Source of the DNA: Chthonomonadaceae bacterium
GTDB lineage: Bacteria > Armatimonadota > Chthonomonadetes > Chthonomonadales > Chthonomonadaceae
Length of the DNA stretch: 64,000 nt
Assembly: GCA_025054835.1 (NCBI GenBank)
Contig: JANWZQ010000190.1
Location: forward strand, 1 to 64,000
Reading direction: 5' to 3'
Part shown: one piece after another, positions 54,388-63,250 of the stretch
Numbering within the stretch: position 1 is the first letter of the stretch
Layout of the letters: every line of letters begins with the position of its first letter
Translations under genes and position numbers: made by a program
The notes under the pieces: model-generated
Told to the model about the DNA's origin: nothing
Seen by the model: only the letters and a program-made list of their open reading frames with translations
Databases searched by the model: none

Positions 54388-56168
54388 GGATTACCACCCC
54401 CGCTGGAATGGCCCAGCACCTTCCCGGAAGGAGGCGCCGGGTACCCCGGCCCGTTATTCACAAACGCGTACCGCCCCACAGCCCGATCGAGCCGCGCGCG
54501 CGCGTTGTTGTAGTCATACAACGCATTGATCTGGTTGGACTGTGCCTGCACGAGCGCCGTCTGCGCGTCACTCAGCTCAATCTGTGGCGAGACCCCGGCC
54601 ACTGCGGTGACCCCGGCCTCGTAGCGCACACGCGCCAGACGGAACGCTTCCTGCGCCTGCGCCAGCGCCTGATTGGCCACCGCAACACGATCGCGTGCCT
54701 GCAGCAGGTTCAGATACGCCTGCCGCACCTCCAGAACAATCTGATCCACCACCGCACGCCGGTTCGTCTCCGCAGTCGCGACATCCGCACGCGCCTGACG
54801 ACTGCGCGCACGGGCCAGACCACCATCGTACAGCGGGATGGTGACCTGCGCCACCGCCTGCCATGTGGTGATGATCGGCGCGAACCCCGCCGTGTCCGGC
54901 GCATAGTTCAGGTTCCACGACAGACCAAATGACGGCAGAACACTGCGCCGCGCCAGCACAATGCCCTTCTTCGCCGCGGCAATGTTGGCGTCCGCCTGCA
55001 TGATCTCCGGCCGCAACGCAAGCGCCTCATCCCGCAACGTCTCAAACAGCTCGTCCCCCGGCAGAGGGTCAGCCGCCACAATCCGGTCCGCCGGCGACAG
55101 CGCCGTCGCATCTGCCGGCGGAGCGCTCTTATCGGGCGTACCCTGCTTGCCCGCAACCGCCAGTTGCAACCCGGAGGGCAACGCGAGCCCGGTAATCGGC
55201 GGCGCCGGGATCGTGCTGCCCGGTGGCGCAACCCCTGGCGGCGTCTCCACCGCCCCCTCCGCCGTGAGCGTGATCGGAGTGTTGATGTCGATCCCCATCG
55301 CGTTATTGAGCGCGGCAAGGCTCAGGCTCAATGTGTTGCGCGCCTGTATCCACTGCTGCTGCGCCTGCGCAATATCGGTCTGCGCCCGGATCACGTCAAA
55401 ACGCGCCACCGTTCCCGCACGCAGCTTCTTATCCGCCTCCTCATAGCGCGCCACCGTGTTGCGCAGGTTCGCCTCCGCTACTTCCACCAGCGCCTGCGCG
55501 CGCAGAGCATCGTAGAAAGCAGTCTTGACATCCAGAACAATCTGATTGCGCACCCGATTGATATCGAGCCGGAGCGCCACCTCCTGAAACCTGGCCTGAT
55601 CGTTGGCAGCACGCAACAATCCGGCCAGATCGATCGGCAACGTCGCCTGCACCCCGATCTGCCGTTGCGAGTCATTGAGCAACGGAATGACCTGCGTCTG
55701 CCCCGGGTTATTAACGTCAGGAAACTCAATGCTGTTGGCCTGATTCAGGCGCAAATACGTGAGCGTGGCCGCCAGCGTCGGATTGAACGCAGAGCGCGTC
55801 TCCAGCGTCCGGCCCTGTGCCCGCAACAGCGCCTCACCGGCCAGCGCCAGCGTGCGATTGGTCGCCAGAGCAATGGCGACCGCATCCTGAATCGTCAACG
55901 GACGCTTGCGCAGAGCAGCCGGCAACGCATCCAGCCCCGGCGAGACACGATCCGGTTTCTCCGGTGAGGGAATACGCAGCGCCGGAGCCGGCAACGGGGC
56001 CTGTGGCCCCACAGGAGGCAGGGCCTGAGGGAGAGGCGTAACCCCCGGGGGCAACGGCAATGGCGTCCCCTGCCCGATCGCCACGGCCGGACAAACGCTC
56101 GCTAGCAGCACTGTTATGGCTGTGATAATTCGCTTCCGGGCGCACACCCGGATCGTTCCATGCGTCAT
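54384..56168 (-). CDS. TolC-family outer-membrane efflux channel
   Basis: 594 residues with a signal peptide (IITAITVLLASVCPAVAIGQG). It has the two TolC repeats: RPLTIQDAVAIALATNRTLALAGEALLRAQGR...FNPTLAATLTYLR, and the later LRPEIMQADANIAAAKKGIVLARRSVLPSFGLSWNLNYAPD. They are separated by a Pro-rich insert of about 70 residues (APPGSTIPAPPITGLALPSG). The periplasmic coiled coils are also clear. The start at 56168 has AGGAG upstream; the 56303 frame is not supported. It overlaps tetR (ATGA) and hlyD (ATGA). Confidence 0.93.
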   Translation of the reverse strand: MTHGTIRVCARKRIITAITVLLASVCPAVAIGQGTPLPLPPGVTPLPQALPPVGPQAPLPAPALRIPSPEKPDRVSPGLDALPAALRKRPLTIQDAVAIALATNRTLALAGEALLRAQGRTLETRSAFNPTLAATLTYLRLNQANSIEFPDVNNPGQTQVIPLLNDSQRQIGVQATLPIDLAGLLRAANDQARFQEVALRLDINRVRNQIVLDVKTAFYDALRAQALVEVAEANLRNTVARYEEADKKLRAGTVARFDVIRAQTDIAQAQQQWIQARNTLSLSLAALNNAMGIDINTPITLTAEGAVETPPGVAPPGSTIPAPPITGLALPSGLQLAVAGKQGTPDKSAPPADATALSPADRIVAADPLPGDELFETLRDEALALRPEIMQADANIAAAKKGIVLARRSVLPSFGLSWNLNYAPDTAGFAPIITTWQAVAQVTIPLYDGGLARARSRQARADVATAETNRRAVVDQIVLEVRQAYLNLLQARDRVAVANQALAQAQEAFRLARVRYEAGVTAVAGVSPQIELSDAQTALVQAQSNQINALYDYNNARARLDRAVGRYAFVNNGPGYPAPPSGKVLGHSSGGGNP

Positions 56169-56869
56169 GGCTCCTTTTCTCCTCTCGATCGCGTGCACAA
56201 CGAGCCCCGGAACTGTGGACACACCCCCTGCCATGCCACCCTGTAAGTCGCGTCGATCACATCGTGCAGGGTCGCATGCGCATCCCCCATGGCCCACCGG
56301 CACAACGCGAGAAAATAAATACCGAACAGAAACTCCGTCAGCTCCTCCGGAGTCAGGTCATTCCGGAGCTGCCCCGCCTCCTGCGCGGCACGTACCGCCT
56401 CACGAAACGTGCCGATCACCTTGGTGCGAATGTTGATATGTGCCTCACGCACCTTCTCATTGGTGAACGTCAACGCAATCAACGTGCGGGTGAGATTACG
56501 GCTCCGCCCGCTTCGATCTGCCAGGCGATGCGCGACCGCCCGCATCTGAAGCCAGAGCGGATGCTCCCCCTCCGCAGACACCTCGGACGCGGCAGCGGCC
56601 AGTATCGCGGGCATCGCCTCTGTGAGCACCTGCACCTGCAACTCAAAGAAGTGCTCAACCACAGCCTCCTTGCAGGGAAAGTAATTGAAAAACGTCCCCT
56701 TGGCCAGATTCGCCGCCTCGGTGATCATCTCCACAGTGACCGCATCGAACCCCTTCTCCGAAAAGAGCTGCATCGCCGCCTCGAACAACCGCTCCCGGGT
56801 CTCATGACGCCGCCGATCGCGACGCGACGGCACCACAACCGCATCCGAAGTCTGCACATCTGCGGACAT
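56165..56869 (-). CDS. TetR/AcrR-family transcriptional regulator of the efflux operon
   Basis: 234 residues. The N-terminal HTH is RRHETRERLFEAAMQLFSEKGFDAVTVEMITEAANLAKGTFFNYFPCKEAVV, the TetR family consensus. The ligand domain is divergent. The start at 56869 has AGGAGGGAGCGAGG upstream; the frame to 56914 runs into the operator palindrome and is not needed. First gene of a fully overlapped tetR-tolC-hlyD operon; a symmetric operator-like site lies 14 bp before the start, so it likely represses itself and the channel. Confidence 0.92.
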   Translation of the reverse strand: MSADVQTSDAVVVPSRRDRRRHETRERLFEAAMQLFSEKGFDAVTVEMITEAANLAKGTFFNYFPCKEAVVEHFFELQVQVLTEAMPAILAAAASEVSAEGEHPLWLQMRAVAHRLADRSGRSRNLTRTLIALTFTNEKVREAHINIRTKVIGTFREAVRAAQEAGQLRNDLTPEELTEFLFGIYFLALCRWAMGDAHATLHDVIDATYRVAWQGVCPQFRGSLCTRSRGEKEP

Positions 56870-57201
56870 CCTCGCTCCCTCCTGACCGACGGTCACAAAA
56901 TGACCCGCAGTCACAACCGACTACGAACAGCTCCCCTACCCGGTTCCCCCGGAATTGACCATATGCCACAGGTCCAGACACACGCAGGGCACCAACAACC
57001 CTGCGAACAGCTGTGACATCTACCGGGAAAGCGCGTCAGACAATACCGGGGATAAGCGGGTTAAAGCAGGAACACAGGCCGAAGACTTCTAAATTCTTTA
57101 CGGAAAAACACGGTACCGATTGTGTGTGGCACACACGGGGTAAGCGGTCGGTACTCCGAAGACACCGCACACACCGTCCCGCAGAACAACAGGAGTGCGC
57201 G
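56870..57201. promoter_or_regulatory. Intergenic region with TetR-type operator palindrome
   Basis: About 330 bp between the divergent tetR operon and the DUF2227 gene. TGACCG-A-CGGTCA at 56883-56895 is a perfect 13-bp palindrome 14 bases before the tetR ATG, overlapping the ribosome site. A TGACC half-site repeats at 56901 and a related AGTCA lies at 56909, so the operator may be composite. No convincing -35/-10 or gene is seen in the rest. Confidence 0.6.
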
Positions 57202-57717
57202 TTGCCGAATGCACGCACCCACGACACAGTCAATCTGATCACCGCAGCAGCGGCCAATGTGGCCTACTTCACACTGGCCCCTCGACCCGACGTCACGCTG
57301 GCCGCCCTGTTCACCGGATCGTACCTGTTCGCCGGATACGCCTGCGCAGGAGACCTTGACCTCGACTCCAGAGAGTACCGCCGGTGGGGCCGCCTGCGGT
57401 TCCTCTGGTGGCCCTATCAAAAGCTCATCCCGCACCGGTCACGTCTCTCGCACGGGCTCCTGCTCGGAGGCGTGGTGCGTGCCTGCTACCTGATGGTCCT
57501 CTGCACCCTGATCCTCTGGGTCACACTGTGGGCCCTCAGCCTGCTGGAACCGCGCGTGGACCCCGGAGCAATCACCCGCCAGCAGTGGGCCAGCGCCCTG
57601 AGTTTCTTCCGCTCCAGACCGGAGCACACAACCGCCCTGCTGTCCGGGTTCATCCTGGCAGGAACCACGCACTCGCTGACGGATATGATCGCGACATGGT
57701 TCAAACGCCGCTTCTGA
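57202..57717 (+). CDS. DUF2227 metal-binding membrane protein
   Basis: 171 residues. It begins MPNARTHDTVNLITAAA and has conserved KLIPHRSRLSHGLLLGG and THSLTDMIATWF, the pattern of DUF2227 (putative metal-binding) proteins; the paired HD, SHG and THS motifs probably bind metal. Two or three hydrophobic helices are predicted. The start is TTG at 57202 with AGGAG six bases upstream; the longer ATG frame at 57013 runs through the intergenic region and lacks support. Function is unknown. Confidence 0.85.
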   Translation: MPNARTHDTVNLITAAAANVAYFTLAPRPDVTLAALFTGSYLFAGYACAGDLDLDSREYRRWGRLRFLWWPYQKLIPHRSRLSHGLLLGGVVRACYLMVLCTLILWVTLWALSLLEPRVDPGAITRQQWASALSFFRSRPEHTTALLSGFILAGTTHSLTDMIATWFKRRF

Positions 57718-57781
57718 TCCCGATCGACTACCGGCAGCACCGGCTGCCCTGTCACATACACCATGATCAACGGAGGATGCC

Positions 57782-58600
57782 ATGCTGTTTGTCCGCACTC
57801 TGCAGAGGGGAACGCTCCCCCTCGTCCTGCTCGCCGCGGTAGCACTGACCGGCACCGAGGCTGATGCCAAGCCGGCCTTCGCAATGAAGGAACGCGTTGA
57901 CTGCCTGTACTGCCACGTACAGCCCGGCGGGCCCCGGAACTTCCGCGGCCTCTACTACGATGCCAACAAGTACTCCTTTGCCAACTTCGACAACGAGTAC
58001 GAGGCGAAGGCCGCCGGAGTGGAGCCGGACAGCAAAGGAGCCGATGCCGTGCCAAAGAACAAAAACTACCCCAACGTCCCCGTGCCAAAAGCCCTGAACT
58101 TCACCCTGAAAAACATCGACGGCAAGCCCGTCAAGCTGGCCCGCTACGCCGGGGACGTCATTCTGGTCGTGAACGTCGCCTCCAGGTGCGGCTACACCCC
58201 CCAGTACGCCGATCTGCAGAAACTCTACGACGAGTACAAAAAGAAGGGCCTCGTCGTGCTCGGCTTCCCCTCCAACGACTTCGGCATGCAGGAACCGGGT
58301 ACCGAGGCCGAGATCAAAGAGTTCTGCACCACAAACTACAAAGTCACCTTCCCGATGTTCTCCAAGATCGCGGTCAAGGGCGATGGACAGGTCCCGTTCT
58401 ACAAGTTCCTGACCAGCAAAGAGACCAACCCGAAGCACGCCGGCGACATCCAGTGGAACTTCGAGAAGTTCCTGATCAACCGCAAGGGCGAAGTCGTCGC
58501 GCGCTTCCCATCGAAAGTCAAGCCAACCGATCCCGAAGTCATCAAGACAGTAGAGAAACTGCTGGCAGAACCCCGCCCCGGAGCCACAGCAACCGAGTAA
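57782..58600 (+). CDS. Secreted glutathione-peroxidase-like protein with N-terminal CxxCH motif
   Basis: 272 residues with a signal peptide (TLPLVLLAAVALTGTEADA). Residues 41-45 are CLYCH, the haem c attachment motif. From about residue 105 it is a thioredoxin-fold glutathione peroxidase: catalytic Cys136 (NVASRCGYTPQY), GFPSNDFGMQEPGT, a resolving-type Cys182 (EFCTTNYKVTFP) and Trp in IQWNFEKFLINRKGEVVARF. It would act on peroxides in the periplasm, probably with thioredoxin-like reductants. The single-haem-like segment is unusual. GGAGG precedes the ATG. A 9-bp hairpin follows. Confidence 0.88.
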   Translation: MLFVRTLQRGTLPLVLLAAVALTGTEADAKPAFAMKERVDCLYCHVQPGGPRNFRGLYYDANKYSFANFDNEYEAKAAGVEPDSKGADAVPKNKNYPNVPVPKALNFTLKNIDGKPVKLARYAGDVILVVNVASRCGYTPQYADLQKLYDEYKKKGLVVLGFPSNDFGMQEPGTEAEIKEFCTTNYKVTFPMFSKIAVKGDGQVPFYKFLTSKETNPKHAGDIQWNFEKFLINRKGEVVARFPSKVKPTDPEVIKTVEKLLAEPRPGATATE

Positions 58601-58633
58601 TCGTAACCGAACGCTCCACAGACGTATCGCACA

Positions 58634-58662
58634 CAGGCCGGCCCGATCATCGAGCCGGCCTG
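58634..58662. terminator. Hairpin between convergent genes
   Basis: CAGGCCGGC (58634-58642) pairs with GCCGGCCTG (58654-58662) around an 11-nt loop, between the peroxidase and the asparagine-synthetase-like gene. No T run is present. Confidence 0.5.
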
Positions 58663-58692
58663 CAACACATCACAGATCCTGCGTCCGTCCGC

Positions 58693-60465
58693 TTACAGAT
58701 CCTCCTGCACCCGCAACCAGACCTCCAGCGTCAGCAACAACCAGAGCTTGACCCCATAGCGTGACCAGACGTCCCCGCGATACTCCAGCCACTGCCGCAC
58801 CGTATCCGAATTCAGGTACGGGCGTGTGCGTGCCCGACGATCCAGCAACAGGGCACGCGCGTAACTGTTCAGCTCACGCCGGAACCACCCCTGTACCGGT
58901 ACCAGCATCCCGCTCTTCGGGCGCGCAAGAATGGCCTGTGGCAGCAGATCCGCCACCGCCGCTTTCAACACCACCTTCTCAGTAGCCCCGGACAGCTTGA
59001 ACGCCGGAGGCACAGCGAAGCTCGCCTCCACAATCCGCGGATCAAACAGTGGCGAATGCCCGACCAGCCCGCAGGCACGCGTCAGATTGTTCACCTTGGT
59101 CAGAATGTGGTCGGCCCCCTTCAGGCGCACGTTGATGTGCATCAGCCGGTTCAGATACGCGGGCATGCGCGGGTTGCTGAAAAAGGGCTCCAGCAGAGCC
59201 GATTGCGGAGGCGCATCGCGCAGGGCACGTTGCACTTCCGGCGTCAACAGCTCCGGCAGATCATCATAACACTTCTGGTAGGAGCGAAAGTAAGCGTCCT
59301 CTTCCGACTGCGTGGCACCGTAGAGCGCGTGCAACAGCATCGGCTGGTTCTTCGGCCCACCAAAACAGGGATCGCCCCCCTCACCATTCAGTACGACAGA
59401 TGTCTCCTGAAACGCCGCCCGCCCCAGCAACAGGTTGGGCGTCGTCAACGGATCACCGATCGGATCATCCAGCAACGCCAGCGTCTCGGGCAGATGCTCC
59501 CGCACCACCTCCGCGCGCAACTCCAGCACATGATGCTCCGTGCCGCAATGGCGCGCCACCAGAGCCGAGAACTCCAGCTCATTGGGATACTCCGGCCCGA
59601 AATGAATGGCAAAGGTGTGCACAGCACCGGGAGCATACCGCGCCGCCAGCGCAGTCACCAGACTGCTGTCCAGCCCCCCGGAAAGATAGACGCCGACCGG
59701 GCCGGACGCAGGCAGGCACTGCTGCACCGCATCCTCCAGCAGCGGACGCAGACATCGCGCGTAAAACGGCAGGGGCGCCTCCGGGTCCCACTCCCCCTGC
59801 ACAGGCTCCCAGTACAGAATACGCCTGTCTCCTGGAAATACATACGCCGTCCCGGGAGCAAGCTCCTGTGCGTCCCGCCACATCGTCTCCTCCCCGGGAA
59901 CAAACGCACAGGAAAGGTAATGACGCAACGCCGTCAACGAGAGCGCACAGGACACCGCAGGCGTGCGCCGCAACACCGACAGACGATCGGCGAACCAGCA
60001 GAAACTGCCCTGACGTGCATGGTACAGCGTACGTGCCCCGACCGCATCCCGCAGCAGAACCAGCTCGCGCTCCGGCTCCCTCCAGATCGCCACGGCAAAC
60101 ATCCCGCGCGCCTGTCGGGCTCCCTCAGCAACCCCGTAGCGCCGCACCAGCTCCGCCAGAATTTCACCGTGCGCACGCGCAGAGCACTGCAGCTGTGCCT
60201 GCAGAGAAGCCACGTTGTAGAGAAGCACATCCCCGCAGACCACCACATGGCCCGTCGTGTCCGTCCAGACCGGAGCCCCTCCAAACGCCACCTCCGCATT
60301 GTGCCACACCGGCTCAACACCCGCATGCCGCAACGCGTGTGCCGGATCCCGGGAGCCGTAAACGCCACACAGGCCAGACGCAACCCGGAAACCCGCCGGG
60401 AGCGCGCACACCCTTCTGCCTCCAGACCACGTCCGCATGGCACGCACCGTCCCCGAAACCATCAC
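58693..60465 (-). CDS. Asparagine-synthetase-like enzyme 1 (degenerate glutaminase half)
   Basis: 590 residues. The C-terminal synthetase domain looks intact: PPi loop SGGLDSS at 262-268, LLDDPIGDPLTTPNLLL, NGEGGDPCFGG, and ILARPKSGMLVPVQGW. It would activate a carboxylate with ATP. The N-terminal Ntn-glutaminase half is degraded: the usual N-terminal Cys2 is not there (Cys33 in SGLCGVYG is the nearest), and the NGEIYN box is replaced by CGDVLLYN; the Asp of the glutamine pocket is also missing. It therefore probably uses free ammonia or another amine. The ATG overlaps the upstream stop (ATGA). It is the last gene of the operon. Confidence 0.88.
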   Translation of the reverse strand: MMVSGTVRAMRTWSGGRRVCALPAGFRVASGLCGVYGSRDPAHALRHAGVEPVWHNAEVAFGGAPVWTDTTGHVVVCGDVLLYNVASLQAQLQCSARAHGEILAELVRRYGVAEGARQARGMFAVAIWREPERELVLLRDAVGARTLYHARQGSFCWFADRLSVLRRTPAVSCALSLTALRHYLSCAFVPGEETMWRDAQELAPGTAYVFPGDRRILYWEPVQGEWDPEAPLPFYARCLRPLLEDAVQQCLPASGPVGVYLSGGLDSSLVTALAARYAPGAVHTFAIHFGPEYPNELEFSALVARHCGTEHHVLELRAEVVREHLPETLALLDDPIGDPLTTPNLLLGRAAFQETSVVLNGEGGDPCFGGPKNQPMLLHALYGATQSEEDAYFRSYQKCYDDLPELLTPEVQRALRDAPPQSALLEPFFSNPRMPAYLNRLMHINVRLKGADHILTKVNNLTRACGLVGHSPLFDPRIVEASFAVPPAFKLSGATEKVVLKAAVADLLPQAILARPKSGMLVPVQGWFRRELNSYARALLLDRRARTRPYLNSDTVRQWLEYRGDVWSRYGVKLWLLLTLEVWLRVQEDL

Positions 60466-61610
60466 CCGAAGCTATCCGTTACCAGCACATCGGCATCCCG
60501 CCGGGAGTCGGTCGTGTCCACCCAGACGTACGGAGCGTCCATCCAGAAGATCACATCGGGCGCCCCGCCCACCTCCTCAACCGTATCGGCACGACCGGCC
60601 TGCGCAAACCCGCGATAAATCGCGCGCATCAGCCGGGCCGGGCGCAACGCAGCCAGCTCCACCATATACCCGCGCTCCAACCAGTCAGCCTCCTGCGGCG
60701 TCAGGAACTCCCGCAGCTCCCCGGGCACCTGACAGGGTGCCTGCTGCACCACGTTCAGGCGCAGGGCCTGCGCGCTCTGCGGGCGCAACCCCAGATCATA
60801 AACCGGAACAGACAGATCGGGAAACCAGTCCGGACCACGCAACTGCCGGGCCAGACGCAACCCCGGCACAGAAGCGTCGTGCAGCGCGAACACCTTCAAC
60901 TGCGGATTGCGCCGGAGCATCTGCCGCACCGTGTCCAGCCGCCCGAAAGGATAACCATCGATGCTGAGAATCGCACAGTTGTTCTCGAAATGAAAGTTAT
61001 TGGCCACCAGCATGGCCGCCATGTCTGCGTCCTGCACCACCAGCGCGCGATCAAAACTGTAGGCCGTCACGTCCGGGGCGATCCCGGCCTCCACGGGAGC
61101 CGCGTTCCGATCAGGCGGCACAAGCAGCCTCTCCGGCCGCCCGTGCACAGACACCCACACGCTCAGATACCTGCGCTGAAATTCGTCCCACGTGAGATGC
61201 ACCGCATGGGTCTGCTCTGCCCGCGCACGCTGGTTGCGCCACACACCGTACGCGGCGCCACCGCCCCCGAGCACCAGCGGGATCACCCCGAAAGGCCCCA
61301 CAAAAAACAACGGAACCGCAACGGCAATCCCCCCGGTGATCGACAGAAAGGTCACCCACCCCCACGGATCACGCCAGTACGCGCGATGAACCAGCCGGCG
61401 ATCCCACTCATAGAACAACTGCCGCTCCGTGAAGTACAACCGGTCGTTCCCGGAGAGATCCCGCAGCACCTTCTGAAACAGCCCATCGGTAATCCCGGGG
61501 GTGTCGGGATTTCTGGGCTCAAACGCGAAAGGATGCAGACAGTGTGCGCAACGCCTGGAGAACTGACGCGCCCGATACGGCGTGTCCCCACCACAATGAA
61601 TGCACTTCAC
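60462..61610 (-). CDS. Zinc-ribbon membrane protein with a TOPRIM-like segment
   Basis: 382 residues from a GTG start whose GTGA overlaps the upstream stop; GGAGGAGG lies upstream. A zinc ribbon (Cys 3, 6, 21, 24) opens it. Helices at about 82-125 cross the membrane twice (WGWVTFLSITGGIAVAVPLFFVG, IPLVLGGGGAAYGVW). The C-terminal part has FENNCAILSIDGYPFGRL and LKVFALHDASVPGLRLARQLRG, reminiscent of a TOPRIM or related Rossmann-like domain, which I cannot confirm. It lies between the two asparagine-synthetase-like genes and is coupled to both, so it probably works with them at the membrane. No family is recognised. Confidence 0.75.
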   Translation of the reverse strand: MKCIHCGGDTPYRARQFSRRCAHCLHPFAFEPRNPDTPGITDGLFQKVLRDLSGNDRLYFTERQLFYEWDRRLVHRAYWRDPWGWVTFLSITGGIAVAVPLFFVGPFGVIPLVLGGGGAAYGVWRNQRARAEQTHAVHLTWDEFQRRYLSVWVSVHGRPERLLVPPDRNAAPVEAGIAPDVTAYSFDRALVVQDADMAAMLVANNFHFENNCAILSIDGYPFGRLDTVRQMLRRNPQLKVFALHDASVPGLRLARQLRGPDWFPDLSVPVYDLGLRPQSAQALRLNVVQQAPCQVPGELREFLTPQEADWLERGYMVELAALRPARLMRAIYRGFAQAGRADTVEEVGGAPDVIFWMDAPYVWVDTTDSRRDADVLVTDSFG

Positions 61611-63250
61611 GCGACCGCCTCCTCCCACCCCGTCCTGTGCAGGCCATGCGCCTCACGATAAACAGCCAGCATGACCAGCAACCAGAGCTTCTCACCCTGC
61701 CGGCGTTGCCGGAACTCAGCAGCCTCCTCGGTCCCACGGATCAGGCCCGTCACATACTCCGGATCGAACCACCCGTCACGCTTCAGACGGCGCGGCGCAA
61801 GCAGACCCGCAACAGTCCGCCGCAGGCCCCTCCGGCACCACTCCGTCGTCGGAACCCCCATCCCGCGCTTCTCTCGCCAGACGATCCCGGCAGGCAGATA
61901 AGCCTCCGCCACACGCTTCAGCAGATACTTCTCACAGGCCCCCTGCAGAAACCACTCCGACGGCACCCCGAAGCTCCACTGAGCCAGAACCGGATCAAAG
62001 AACGGGGAGCGCACCTGCAACCCGTGCGCCTCCGCCAGCTGCCGGGCCCGTGGCGCAATGTTCTGCGCCCCCTTGTGAGCCAGATTGGCCGCCCGCAGGC
62101 GATGCAACAACGTGCGAAACCCCTCACGCTCCAGCGCATGTCGGACCCACGCACCCGCATCCACCCGGCGCAGCACGTCCCGAGCCCGTGGGGCATACAG
62201 GCGATCCGTCAACCCGTAGAAGCGATGAAACGTCGCCAGATAAGCGGCCTCCCGCCCGCAACCGGCACCCGCGTAGAGCTCGGCAGCCACCATCGGCTTG
62301 TTGTTCCACCCGCCGAACAACTGATCGCCCCCCTCCCCGTTGAACACCACCCCGCTCACCTGCGCGGCAGCACGCCCCAGCAGATACAGCGGCACCGTCA
62401 CACCGTCCCCGAACGGTTGCTCCATGGCCGCCGCCGTCGCCCGCAACGCCCCCTGCACCTGCCGTTCCCCGCAGGGCACCACATGCAGAGGCCGACCCAG
62501 ATGCGCCGCCACCTGCCGCGCATAACCGAGCTCCCCGTTGTACGGCGGGCCAAAATCCAGCGTGAACAGATGCACACGCACCCCCGCTTCCGCCAGCAAC
62601 GCAGCGATCAGACTGCTGTCCAGACCTCCGGAGAGAAAAACGCTCGCCTCACACAGGTCGCTCGCCTGCTCCTGCACGCTCTGCCGGAGCAGAGCACGCA
62701 ACTGCGACACCGCGGCCTCCTGATCGAACACCCCGACCGGCTGCTCCCGCCACTCCACCGTCTCCATCAGAGTGCAGCGTCCCCGGGCATCCACCTGCAG
62801 GCAACCCCCTGCCGGCACAACACCAGCGTCACAGAGCACGGAGCGTGGCGCAGGCACGTAGGAAAAGCAGAGATAACCGTGCAGGCTGATCGGATCCAGA
62901 CGGGCCTCATGATCCAGAAGACGGCGCAGGACCCGCAGGTCGGAGGCAAACCAGAACGCACCCTCACGGCGCAACGTGTAGAGCGTGTGGATCCCGAACG
63001 GATCCACACGCAGAGACAGCAGGCAGGTAGCCGGATCGTAGCGCACGCAACACCCCGCGCGCGCCACCGCGCCCACAGAAGCCTCCACGACCCCATCGGC
63101 CATCACCTGCAGGACCGCGCGCGCACCGCCCGTGTTCGCGACCCCGATCGTGAACGCCGCGCCCGAATGCACGCAGGCGCCAGCACCCAGAAGCGCGCGC
63201 AGCGCCTGCTCCGCAACCGGACCCATGCCCCCTGCCAGCAATCCCATCAC
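61607..63250 (-). CDS. Asparagine-synthetase-like enzyme 2 (N-terminal glutaminase nearly lost)
   Basis: 547 residues. The synthetase half is intact: SGGLDSS at 207-213, MEQPFGDGVTVPLYLLGRAA, NGEGGDQLFGGWNNKP, and IVWREKRGMGVPTTEWCRRGL. The N-terminus is MMGLLAGGMGPVAEQAL with no catalytic Cys and only a late remnant of the glutaminase half (RVDPFGIHTLYTL...WFASDLRVLRRLL). It starts at GTG (63250) overlapping the stop of the upstream gene; the ATG at 63247 is an equal option. With its paralogue it may form a heteromer, as the two share layout and operon. Confidence 0.88.
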   Translation of the reverse strand: MMGLLAGGMGPVAEQALRALLGAGACVHSGAAFTIGVANTGGARAVLQVMADGVVEASVGAVARAGCCVRYDPATCLLSLRVDPFGIHTLYTLRREGAFWFASDLRVLRRLLDHEARLDPISLHGYLCFSYVPAPRSVLCDAGVVPAGGCLQVDARGRCTLMETVEWREQPVGVFDQEAAVSQLRALLRQSVQEQASDLCEASVFLSGGLDSSLIAALLAEAGVRVHLFTLDFGPPYNGELGYARQVAAHLGRPLHVVPCGERQVQGALRATAAAMEQPFGDGVTVPLYLLGRAAAQVSGVVFNGEGGDQLFGGWNNKPMVAAELYAGAGCGREAAYLATFHRFYGLTDRLYAPRARDVLRRVDAGAWVRHALEREGFRTLLHRLRAANLAHKGAQNIAPRARQLAEAHGLQVRSPFFDPVLAQWSFGVPSEWFLQGACEKYLLKRVAEAYLPAGIVWREKRGMGVPTTEWCRRGLRRTVAGLLAPRRLKRDGWFDPEYVTGLIRGTEEAAEFRQRRQGEKLWLLVMLAVYREAHGLHRTGWEEAVA

